DNA from: Pseudoneurospora amorphoporcata
Taxonomy: Eukaryota > Ascomycota > Sordariomycetes > Sordariales > Sordariaceae
Assembly (NCBI GenBank): GCA_033297205.1
Contig: MU859090.1
Location: 62,001-126,000, forward strand
Direction: 5' to 3'
DNA: 64,000 bases
Made by a program: the position numbers and the translations under genes. Under the pieces are notes generated by a model. It searched no databases. It saw only the letters and a list, made by a program, of their open reading frames with translations, and was not told the origin of the DNA. Shown piece by piece: positions 1 through 9,672 of this stretch. Positions within the stretch are counted from its first letter, which is position 1. Each line of letters begins with the position of its first letter.

Positions 1-819
1 CTTACGGAGTTATTGCACCTTCCTTCGATCCAATGGCCCAATTAAACGAGGACGAGTCATGTGTCTACATCCCTGGTCCTCGTTGCTCGTGACAGCAGAA
101 CTTCGAAGTCGAGTGTCAAGTTCAATAGTCTCACGAGTCAGCATAGTCATCAAGAGTGAAAGATCTTCAAGTTACCTCTTTCTAGAGGTAGGTACAAGAA
201 TGATACAAGACAATAGACTTATGGAGGAATCGCTGTGTTGGAACGCCGAACCTGAGCGCCCGAAATCCAGATCCACTGCCTCACCACCTGATATGTAATG
301 CGACTGATGACCAGTGCTCTCCTGCCACCTCCGAGTAGTTCGAATATCCTCTCCTTTTTATCGCCGCATTGATGTCGTAGCTTTTCGCAGTCTCCGAACC
401 GAAGTTTACATGACGACGCAGCACCCGCTGCTTCTCCCATAGAGGTAGTATCCGCCAACAGAAAACCGAACCTGAAATCCAATGCGCCGGACACAAGACA
501 ATGTCTTTTCCCAAATATTCCATCGCCCTCCATGGCAAAGTTCATGGTATGATCCCCCCTAAACGCCATATACCCAGGCCTACCACTCTTCCCAAAACGC
601 CAAACATGTACATGAAAATTCCCTAGTACCTAGACGCCACGCTTAACCTCAAAGACGCCACCTATTGTCGTAGGATTGAAAAAAATGTATACTGACAACC
701 CCTTTGCAACGCTTGTTTATGACTTGTTCTCTTCAAACTAAGTGGTCTCACGACACACTTGTAGCTTTCAAGAACAAGCCACAAGCGTTGCAAAGGGGCT
801 GTCCATCCGGGGACCGTGC
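1..819. other. Intergenic, no gene recognised
   Basis: Both strands carry only short open frames with no family signature (a 116-codon frame on the minus strand at 219-569 and a 79-codon frame on the plus strand at 59-298, which overlap). Neither shows domain-like sequence or plausible splice partners. The stretch lies 3' of the minus-strand microexon gene and is probably its 3' flank plus unassigned sequence. Confidence 0.4.
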
Positions 820-1868
820 TTACTGCTGGTAAGGCGCATGATCGTAAGGGCCGGCCGGAGGAGGTTCAAATGCCGGGTAGCCGTACTGGTGCGGGCCCGC
901 CTCGCCGTAGGGAGCCGCGCCGGGAGTATCGGGAGGAGCATATGCCGGGTATGGCATCTGCTGTTGGGGCGGCGGCGGGGCAGCGGCAGGCAGGGAACGG
1001 CGAGCCGTCATCCTGATTTGGGCACGCAGGCCCCATTGGAAGACCGCCAGGGCGACCGTCATCCTCGCCAGGGCATGGTCACCGTACGAGTTGATGTGGT
1101 GATCGTCGACCCACGCCGGGCCGTTGGCCGCCTGCATCGGGAAGGCGCTGACCGAGAACAAGCAGGACGGGCCCATCTGCCGGACGGCCAAGGCGATAAG
1201 CGGGCGGATGATGTCCGCTTGGCCCTCGGTCCTAATGTAGTAGTCGTAGTATGCGGCGACTAGAGATACGGAAGAATGAGTTAGTTCTTGTGCTGCGGGA
1301 GCGAGGTCGGGGATTATGCGTAGGTTGCTTACCCTGATCGTCTTGCGAAGCGGGAGGAGCCTCAGCTTTGGAGACATGTTCAGTTAGTTCTCATTTCTTA
1401 TGGCAGGAGGATGGAGCGTTTATTGCTCACCAGGGGCAAGAGCGCGGTTCTCGAAGCCGCCATAACCCCAGCCCTCATCGTGGCGCATGTCCGCTGTGGA
1501 AGCAAGCTGAGTAAGTTCTCATTCTTGACGAGGTGAGGAAGAGACATCTCTCATCACTTACCCACGACAGGGGCGCGGTTTCCAAGGTCCATGGGACCCA
1601 AGTCAGCGCGATGACCGGCATCTGTGGACGCAAGGCAAGACGAGTTAGTGCTTGTTATCGTTGAGTGAGGAGGATGGATCTTTCTGTTGCATACCATGGA
1701 CACCAGGGAAAGGCGCGCGGTTCTCAACGGCCGCGCGGTTCTCGGCGCGACGAAGATTGCGCCTGCGCCTGCGCTCGCGGTTGCGGTGACGGTTGCGGTT
1801 GTTGCGGTCTGGTTGTCGTTGTTGTTAGCTTCCATTTTGTAGACACTGTTGAGACCGTTAACTGCCAT
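820..1868 (-). CDS. Unknown protein built from phase-1 microexons with ENRA/NRAP motifs
   Basis: I do not recognise this family. Joining frames gives exons at 1695-1808, 1562-1621, 1431-1493, 1333-1365 and 820-1259; 114, 60, 63 and 33 nt are all multiples of three and every junction is phase 1. Donors are GTATGC, GTAAGT, GTGAGC and GTAAGC; the acceptors are CAG, CAG, AAG and TAG. Internal exons encode an Arg/Asn-rich stretch, then ENRAAVENRAPFPG, GNRAPVV and FENRALAP. The last exon encodes about 90 residues beginning AAYYDYYIRTEGQADIIRPL, then a Pro/Tyr-rich tail ending PYDHAPYQQ. The start is uncertain. The ATG at 1868 has good context and the right phase only if a 13-nt first exon ends at a weak donor (GTCTCA, 1855). 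The alternative is a strong donor (GTAAGT, 1906) behind an ATG at 2141, or a 5'UTR intron. The last two exons are the surest part. Confidence 0.6.
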
Positions 1869-2227
1869 GTTCTTCTCAAAGTTATATTGCAAAGAAAAGT
1901 ACTTACGGGACGAGTGCAGTTGTTGTTGAGGAGAGAGAGTGGTTGTGTGCGAGAAGAAGTTTTCTGAGAGAAAGACGACAGGAAATCCGAGGAACGATTT
2001 ATGAACCGACGAAAGATTGTGGGGGGCACGGACCGTGGTGGCAGAACCTCGAAGGCAGCAGTACCGGTACCGGGAGGACAGAAATCGATCAAGTTGGAAG
2101 GTACGGAAATAGGGAGAAGGCAGAGTGACGTTTCCTCCCATTTCTGCGCGGCCTGGTCTGGTTGACCCGTAACAGATTTCATCCCGCCTTTCTCGTCCAC
2201 TCCAAATGCCCTTGGGTACTATTGTTC
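1869..2227. other. Leader region of the microexon gene and spacer to the HET gene
   Basis: Read on the minus strand, 1907-1975 is CT/CA-rich and looks like a fungal 5' leader, ending at a strong GTAAGT donor at 1906. A frame open from 2141 could be a coding first exon but has leader-like composition. The rest is spacer to the 3' end of the HET gene. No other gene is seen. Confidence 0.4.
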
Positions 2228-4749
2228 CTACACCAGTTCGTATATATAGAACCCATCACCTTCATCATGCTGCAGGTTTTCGTCCGGCTTTTGGCTCTCC
2301 CTATTGTGTTGCGCTGCCAGATCCAAGCACTCCAAAAAACGTTCGATTCCGTGTTCTTCCCATCTGCTTTTGAGGCGAGAAGAGGAAGAGTAACCGTCTT
2401 CGGACGTATCCAAAAAAGATCCGATTCCGTGGTTATCCCTAGGTCCAAGCACAGGAGAGTAACGGTCTTTCAGCTTGGTATTCAATGGGCCGTTCAGATA
2501 CGGATCAGCTCTCAGTAGGCTCATCCTCTCTTCCTCCGACCCACCGGTCAGTTGAGGGAAAAGTTTGTCTGTCGTATAGAACATTGCTTCTTTACCCTCA
2601 GTAAGCCGTTTCATGTGTGGCTTCGAAATACCTTGGATGATTGTAAACACGCCCAGTCTTTCAAACTTACCCTCCTGCGGAGATGTCAACGCCGGTCTTA
2701 GGAGTAGCCCGTTGATACACAATGATGAATTCCTGAGTTCAACATGAAGAGGTGCAAGGTAAAATAGCACTGGTTGACCATCCGCCAAGTTGCAAGTTTC
2801 TTGTTCATCCCAGTCAATGTCGAACAAAGGTAGAGGTATGTTTGGTTGGTTTCCGAATTTATTAGCGCCTTCTTCATCCATAGAGGTATGGACTACCTCT
2901 ACCCACGATCCATACAGGTGTCGTTCCCGCTCATATCTCACGGTAGTCCGTAGCAATGGGCCTTTGAGACGGACGGTTCCCCCACTTAGTTGTCCGAACG
3001 AATGGATCTGTGTTAATGGAGTTACAGTAGCCTCCAAGACGTTCGCAAGACTGTCCAAACGTGTCTCTGACAAGGGCTGTGGCAAGGAGCATTTAGCGCT
3101 CAATGAAGCCCAGGACCAAGAAGGGGCTACATCAGTGTTGCGTTCTTTGCTGTCTGTAACGTTCGTGCATGTCCACAAAAGGTTCTGTCGGAAGCAGTAG
3201 GACCATAGACCGGCAAGGTAGGTAACTCCATTCCATCCGTTGCTCAACTCTTCTGCAAGACCAGAGATGGCTACAAGCTTATCAGATTGCTTGGTAAGTC
3301 TCCTCTTAGAGTATTCTGCGACTAGCAAGGCCCAGACCTTGAGTCGTTCGAAGTCATGGAGCAGCTCGCCTCTTGAGAACTTCGTCTGTATCGTCCTTAT
3401 TCGAGTCCTTGCCGAGAGTCTATGTGTACGGGCATCATCGTCTGAGTGATTTACCACATCTGGAAAACATTCACTCGATTCGCCCCTGTGACATTCCCAG
3501 TAAAGTTGATGTTTCCCGAACATGAGGGTGCGTCTGGCCAGCATTTGCTCTTGAAGGACCCAGCCTCTTGTGTCGAGAATGAAGCTGTTTTTCTCGTAAA
3601 GGGGGCGGTTTTGCAGCGTTCTGTTTTCGGAAAGTGATACCGCCCAGGGGACGAATGATAGAGGATATCTTGGGCAAAACAAGCCTCCACTAGGATCTGG
3701 CGATACAGCGGCGGCTAGATTGAGATGAGTGTTCTGGTAAACAAAACGCATCCGAGCAGATTCTGCTGCCCAATCCTCGGGGGAATCTTGGATGATACAC
3801 AGGGAATCGATCCACAAGAACTGCACGTTAAACTTTCGGGTTATTAGAATGGCGTCTTGGAAAGTCCTAGGTAACTCGGCCAGCGCGAAGCCCTTCAACC
3901 GGGAGCCATAATTGTCCAGTTGGAGCCGGGTAGGTACTGAACTCCCCCAGCAATGGCTCAGCGTCATATATCTTTGCTTCCGAAAGTCCATTCCGGTAGT
4001 CAAGCGTATGTGGACCGTAAGGCTTCCCTCACTTCCTACATCAATGAAGCGAGCGGGATGATTCTCTGGCGTATTGGCAAGGACAACTTTGTTGCACGAT
4101 GGATGGTTAGACAAACAGTCTTCGATCCACCGGGTGGCTTGGTTCAAGGATGCTTCGCCCCCCGTGTGTAAACTGGTTGGAAGTTTATGAGCCGGACGAG
4201 CTAAAAGAAGAAGTATGATATTAGGAAGCTTCGGCGTGGAACAAGTACATGACAGGGCTTACCGGAAATGTCGTAGACTTTTGTACGTAGGCCCCCAAGA
4301 CTGACGCGCTTACCGTCCTCACTAACAATTTTGACGGTAAAACCGACAAGTGGGGGGACGTACAATCTCTCAAGGATTAAGGCATTGTTCTTCCACGGAA
4401 CAAGCTGATGGATTGAGGGTTTTATCTCCAACCTTAGTAATTCTCCTTGCGACACGACTGGTTGCAGTGATGAATAATCGTGCCAACAAGGCCGCACGTC
4501 CTGGCCTCTTGGAGGCATTAAAGCTTCAGCAGCCAAACAACAACAAAAATGGCAGTCACCCTGGGACGCCGAGCTCAACAATTCCTTCCAACTGCCAAAA
4601 GGCACATCATCTCGTCGACCTCTATCAGCACAAGGGTCATATCCGTCGCCGAAGCTCCTGAACATGCCGCTACATCTCTCGCAGAGGCGGTTGAACGCCT
4701 CTTTCGAAAGGTGTATCTCGCCAGACGGCGTCGTATAAGTCGGGGGCAT
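2228..4749 (-). CDS. HET-domain protein (heterokaryon incompatibility type)
   Basis: HET-domain proteins take part in non-self recognition after hyphal fusion, and several trigger programmed cell death; the partner here is unknown. Two exons, 4263-4749 and 2228-4200, join in phase 1 across a 62-nt intron (GTAAGC...TTTTAG), giving about 819 residues. The three HET blocks are clear: YMTLSHCWG near residue 240, LWIDSLCIIQDS near 291 and RGWVLQEQMLARRTL near 374, followed by YWEC. The N-terminal 160 residues contain a Cys-rich patch (CERCSGMF, CHFCCCLA) common in front of fungal HET domains. The C-terminal half shows no NACHT, WD40 or ankyrin repeats. The ATG at 4749 is the first in frame. No truncation or frameshift was seen. 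Confidence 0.9.
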
Positions 4750-6494
4750 TGTGAATCCAGGAGAGCGTTCCGGTCATGCGGGTCGATTATGGTGTTCGCA
4801 TGTGTTGCGTTGATATGTGATCTTGGTTGTAAGCATCGAGAAGTGGTCAAGATGAAAGAAAGCGGGGTACCGTGAGTTGGAGCTGAGATAACGGGGGGAT
4901 GTAACGTAACTGCCCAAATATGAAAGTGAATTTCAACCTTTCATTGGGCTGCTAACAGCTGGCCAGAGGATCGAGAGGATAGACCGCCCAAGAATGTTAG
5001 GCCTAACTTGACTGCACGTGCGGGTGTATTTTACGATTCGTTGTATTGTTACAGGTCGTATGCAACACCCTGCGACTGTTGTGTCGTATCCAACCTCGAC
5101 CATTGTTGACTTTGCAGATGAGTAGCAGTCGCCGCTTCCCTCGGTCATTTTGCACTGCAGTGTAGCGAGATGGAGATACGGTGACTACGACCTCATTAGG
5201 CCCCGGAAGTTCCCGCCAACATGAAAACATCACCACCTCGCTCTTGAGGCACAGATATGGGTAAGGTACCTAAGAAGCCACTTTCCCGATACCCGCACAA
5301 GTCAATGTAAGTCCAAGGTCGGGATCCCACAGACTGAGCCTCTTGAACTCATGCAGGCAGCATTCGAGAGCTGAAATCGTGCTGTCAGTCTCCGAAACCG
5401 GCTACCTTAGTCTCGACTTGCAGAGCACCTCTCTCTGCCTACTATCAAATATACTGACCAGTGACCAAGACGACGATGTGTCGCCGTGATATATGTAGAG
5501 GCACCTTCAAAAACCCAGGCGTCCGGTCTTGTTTGCTACCAACAGCTGCGGCATCCTGTCATCGCCGTACAACATACGGCCTGTGACGAACCGCATGGCT
5601 TTGCTACCGGCCTTTTCTGGAATCCTGGATGATAGGGTAACAGAACTGCCAGCAAACACTTCGGCACCATGTATCACTAAAAGACCAGAGTAGGTATGTG
5701 CCCTCAACGATGGCAGTCAATAAGTGGGTTGAAACAATTGCAAACGAACAACACGGACATGACGCACCGCTGACAGTGTCACTCTCAGGCACCACATATA
5801 CTCCACCAACACCGGTGGGCGACAGCAAGAAGAGTGATACATGTACGAGCTCTCCGGCTAGAGGGATAGGCAGGCCCATAAAGCCTGGCCTTGTTGTCAT
5901 CGAGTCAGTGGTCACCCACACTGCTTCTGAAGTGAGCCCATCGCAGCAATTTGTCGACAGAACATGTGAAGACATGTTTGGTGCCAAGGTAGGACTCCAT
6001 GGACTTTTGTGGCCTCTCTGTGGGAGTATGCCTCGCTTTGTGCCTACCGTATTTAAGGTTGAGCCGCATGGTTTCAACGGTTCTACTTATAGCCAAGCAT
6101 CTCCGTCCCCGTTGTGACTCCTGGTCGCACATGGGTTACTCCCCCCCAACTCATACCTGTGGCTATGGCATCACGGTGTTTGATATGTCATGGTGGTAGT
6201 CAACTCGGGAAAGGCGGATGAATCATTGACGCATTGGTGGAAGTATAAGAGTTGCTTGAAGAACCCAGGTTGATCACATACGGTTCCTGACTGATTTTGG
6301 TCCAAGATGTCACCTCAAAATTTGAGCTTGGTGTACCCAGCTCGGAAACTGATCCATCTCAACCACAAGCCGTCACGAGAAAGGTACATAGTACCAAAAA
6401 TTCATGACGAGAAATCTTACATGTACACAACTTCACGGTTTACTTTGGCTCTACAAGTCTTGCTCAGCTCGTTAGCTCAACGCAACCTCAAGAC
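4750..6494. other. Intergenic between the divergent HET and CaaX genes
   Basis: Contains overlapping open frames on both strands at 5604-6117 (157 codons minus, 139 codons plus). Neither has a recognisable domain, and both could be chance. A plus-strand frame from an ATG at 6307 runs 133 codons, overlaps the next gene and contains a QPQPQPQP stretch; it is probably a shadow or leader frame. Promoters of both flanking genes should lie here. Confidence 0.4.
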
Positions 6495-6920
6495 ATGCCA
6501 GGAAACCGCCGTTACCCCCCGGAGCAAATCCGGTACGCCAGCTACATCTGGCCAGCAGACTGGCAACCAGAAAGGACCTCAACCTCAACCTCAACCTCAA
6601 CCCAAATATATCTCGATCCAAACCAGCAAGGAGAACATTGCGCCTGCTGCATTCGCTCCCACTACTACGTCACTCCCAGCCCTCAAGCCTTCCAAAGACA
6701 CCGTCTAGTGCTCTCTCGCTGCGAACAACTCGACCCATGGCTTCTTGATCGCCACGGCTACAGCAAGCTCATCAGCGACGCCACGAGCGTGGTGCTCTGG
6801 GCTATCTGGACGAACCTCGTCTACGATTCGGACCTGGTGTACATGAGCGTGGACTACTTTTATTTCCTAATAGACTGGTTGTTGTGGAGAGTTTATGGTT
6901 CGTTGTTTTCTTGGTTTCTT

Positions 6921-6953
<33 letters not shown>

Positions 6954-7424
6954 CTCGAGGGCTCCAGTCCTGATTTTGACACCAGACAAAAAACAACAGT
7001 CCCAACAGAACCCTTCCACTTCGCCTTCCACCCGCCCACTAAAACCGGTCCCCCCTACAGCGACGTAGTCGAGTACTTCCTCTGCCGCTCAGACGGGTTG
7101 AACTCTGCTCTGGAGGGTATCTTGGCCAATTTGAATCTGCACTGCAGCAGTAGCCGATACCACACCGGATGGAAAATGCTGCAAGCTATAAGAAACATCT
7201 TCAACGGACAGGATTACTACGTGGGTTATGGAGGGAGTTGTCAGTGTGGACCAAGGTGGACGAGCGTACCGCTGGTGAAATGCGTGTGTTTACCCTGGCC
7301 TAGGCCCAGGGAACCGGTGGTAGTGGTGAGGGTGGAGGAGACTACTACTTGGAAGAAGAAGCAGAAACGCGACAAAAAGAAGAAGAAGAAAAAGAGTAAG
7401 GAGTCGGGTTGTGTGGTCATGTAG
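6495..7424 (+). CDS. Unknown protein with polybasic C-terminal CaaX box
   Basis: An open frame of 309 codons from the ATG at 6495. I recognise no domain in the body. Visible features are a (ST)4 run from a CAACCT repeat, a Cys/His patch (GEHCACCIRSHYY), an aromatic stretch (DYFYFLIDWLLW), and a C-terminal half with a second Cys patch (YGGSCQCGP). The end is striking: KKKKKKKSKESGCVVM. CVVM fits the CaaX rule with Met last, which favours farnesylation, and the adjacent lysines mimic the K-Ras4B membrane-targeting region. The frame runs through 28 consecutive T (6926-6953), reading as polyphenylalanine. That tract is more likely the pyrimidine tract of an intron; 6898-6999 (102 nt, GTTCGT...CAACAG) would remove it without a frame change. 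The start and intron are unproven. Confidence 0.55.
6926..6953 (+). repeat. Poly-T tract inside the CaaX gene
   Basis: Twenty-eight consecutive T. It follows a possible donor and precedes CTGAT and CACCAG/CAACAG acceptor-like sites, so it probably lies in an intron. Confidence 0.8.
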
Positions 7425-8283
7425 GAGGGCTACATGTATCAGGAGCTGTGTCTTGTTTGAATGGAACAGACGCATGACCTGATGGGCGGGACGACATCTT
7501 TTACTTCAAGGATATATACCCTCGGAAATAAAATTTGTCTAGTATTCAAATCCAACAGAGGAGAGCAGGGAAATAGGTAGAGGTACCTAAGGTATCCAGG
7601 TTCATCCTACCGACGTTTATCACCTGCCTACCTACCTACCTATTCGTAGACATATCCGCCAATTTTTAGGTTCAGGTTCATGCAGGCTCGTGTCCAGATT
7701 GAAAAATCTCAAGCAGTGACAGATGATATATCCAGGTTAAGGTTCTATTCTTTTTTTTTTTTTTTTTTTTTTTTTTTGTTGTGATGTTTTTCCTGTCGTC
7801 TGATCTTCCGGACATCCATTCACTGCGGCCAGGTTGAGCTGCAACTTGAGTGAACGGGCCGCGGCTCAAAAACCGGAAAGGAGATAGATACGTGAAGGTT
7901 GTAAACACCATTCACTGCATCGATGCCGCCGCGCAGACCACCTTTTGGAATATTCGCCTGGTGCATGAAATATAAAATTTCCTCCTGCCCGCCACTATCC
8001 GTCCCCTTCTCCTGCCGCTATCCTCCCAGCTCAATTTATATTTTATTTTCTTGGTGTTTACTTCCAAGGTCAAACAATCCGCCACCAATATCTGTATCCC
8101 ATCGCCAACAGTCCAAAAAAATTCAAGGTATGACATCCGCGATTCCCTTCTCACCACCCTTTAGTTATTTCCCCCTTCACTTTATCAACTCTTCCAATCT
8201 TGGTCTATTTCTCTTCTTCAACTTCAACACCATGCATACCTCTACCGACACCGACTAACCCACACCAGACATCGTCATCCACC
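7425..8283. other. Intergenic with poly-T and ACCTACC repeats
   Basis: Holds the CaaX gene's 3' flank and the F-box gene's promoter and leader. It contains a CTAC repeat at about 7626-7641 and 27 consecutive T at 7751-7777. The CT-rich sequence around 7985-8283 looks like the F-box leader. Small frames here have no family signature. Confidence 0.5.
7751..7777 (+). repeat. Poly-T tract
   Basis: Twenty-seven consecutive T between the CaaX and F-box genes. Not part of a coding frame that I can support. Confidence 0.8.
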
Positions 8284-9672
8284 ATGCCGCTTGTGCTTGA
8301 TCTTTTCCCGCGACTCCCTTGGGAGCTCGTCTGTAACATCGCCAGCTTTCTGCCCACCCAGGATTTCCTGTCTCTGGCCCTCGTCAACAAGGAGCACTAC
8401 CTCTACTTCCACGAGGAATTTGTGCGACAGCACCTACCATGCAAAGCCGGCGCGGAACGGGACTGGGCCCTGCTTCTCATGTATTTCAACGCCCTCCGAT
8501 ATGATTCTGTCGAGCTTCTGAAGCAATTCCTTGCCATAGTCGACCGCGACAGGGCCAACGGACGTCCGCGGCTTTTTAGTCCTGTGAGGTAAGTTAGCTT
8601 CCATTCCACGATTCCATCCCAGGCTCAACATACCTAGGGTCCTGTTGTCGGGTGTAGTAACTTACCAGACGACCACGTCCCCAACAGGAGAATCGGAAGG
8701 TCCCCTCACTTCAAGAAGTTCATGATCACACCATATCAGGAGCCCCTTCCATTCCTCCACGAAGCAGGCCCTCTGGATAGGGAACCGTGTGCGCACCTGC
8801 AGTTTTACCTCGCCAAGAGATTCACCTACATCGGCCTCGCCACCCAAGCCGACGCCCCCAATGTCCTCGCTCACCTGTACAATCTCCCGAAATCGAAGGC
8901 CAAGTTCCTCAAAGCCCCGTCGCCAAACCGCTCCGACCGGTGGTACATGTGCATCGTGACCATAGCCAGAGCCCTATCCGCACCCGACGCGTGGCAGTCC
9001 GTCAAAGATCAAGCTCTGCATATAGCAGCCAAGGCCGCCTTCCCGCGCACAACTCGCCTTCTCCTCGCCAAGGGAGCCAACCCCAACAGCCGCTGCGCTC
9101 CTCTGCTACCTGCCCTTGTCGATGGACATGAACAAATAGACGGCATGGAAGAAGAAACGGCTGCCGGCGCCGCTGGTGCCGTGGTCCAGGGAACAACCCC
9201 CACCCAAGAGGTCTGGTTTCACCCCCTCCACCGTGAAGAAGGCGACGAAGACTCCGAAGACTACGTCGAACACGACTGTCCCTGGCGCACCCACATCTAC
9301 CCCGTTCAGATTGTCGTCTTCCCCGCCGGGTACAAGAACTTTCCTCTCGTAACGGGTTGTGATATACCCCATAGACGGCTGGATCCCGACGGCGGCCTGG
9401 GCTCCGCAGACAACGGTGGAAGCAGCATAAACAGCGGGATGTGCATGGACAGCCTCGCAATCAATCTCGGGGTGGAGGAAATGCGCAGACCGAGCCGCGT
9501 GTTCCGTGCTTATCGGCCGCTTCATACGTTGCTCGCTTTGATGTCGGCGGGTGGGGAATTTGAGCCGGCGGCGGGAGGACAAGGAGCAAACGGTCACGCC
9601 CATGAGGAGGCGTGTGGGCTTAATCTGCACGTGGTGCATGGGATGTTAGCGCCGAGGGAGGATATATGGTGA
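8284..9672 (+). CDS. F-box protein with ankyrin-like segment
   Basis: F-box proteins are substrate receptors of SCF ubiquitin ligases, binding Skp1 through the F-box. Exons 8284-8588 and 8688-9672 join in phase 2 across a 99-nt intron (GTAAGT...CAACAG), giving 429 residues. The F-box is at about residues 5-50 (LFPRLPWELVCNIASFL, then FLSLALVNKEHY). An ankyrin-like unit lies near residues 209-243 (DQALHIAAKAA, TRLLLAKGANPNS). An acidic stretch (EEGDEDSEDYVEHD) and a long unclassified C-terminus follow. The target is unknown. The ATG at 8284 has good context (CCACCATG); an in-frame upstream start at 8200 would add leader-like sequence. Confidence 0.8.

Noticed and set aside
820..1377. Continuous 185-codon minus-strand frame starting MSPKLRLL
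   Set aside because: Its first part reads through a good intron (1260-1332); the real frame enters from upstream microexons in phase 1 and differs from this N-terminus.
1554..2141. 195-codon minus-strand frame
   Set aside because: It runs through the donors at 1906, 1694 and 1561; only small parts of it can be exon, and in the other frame.
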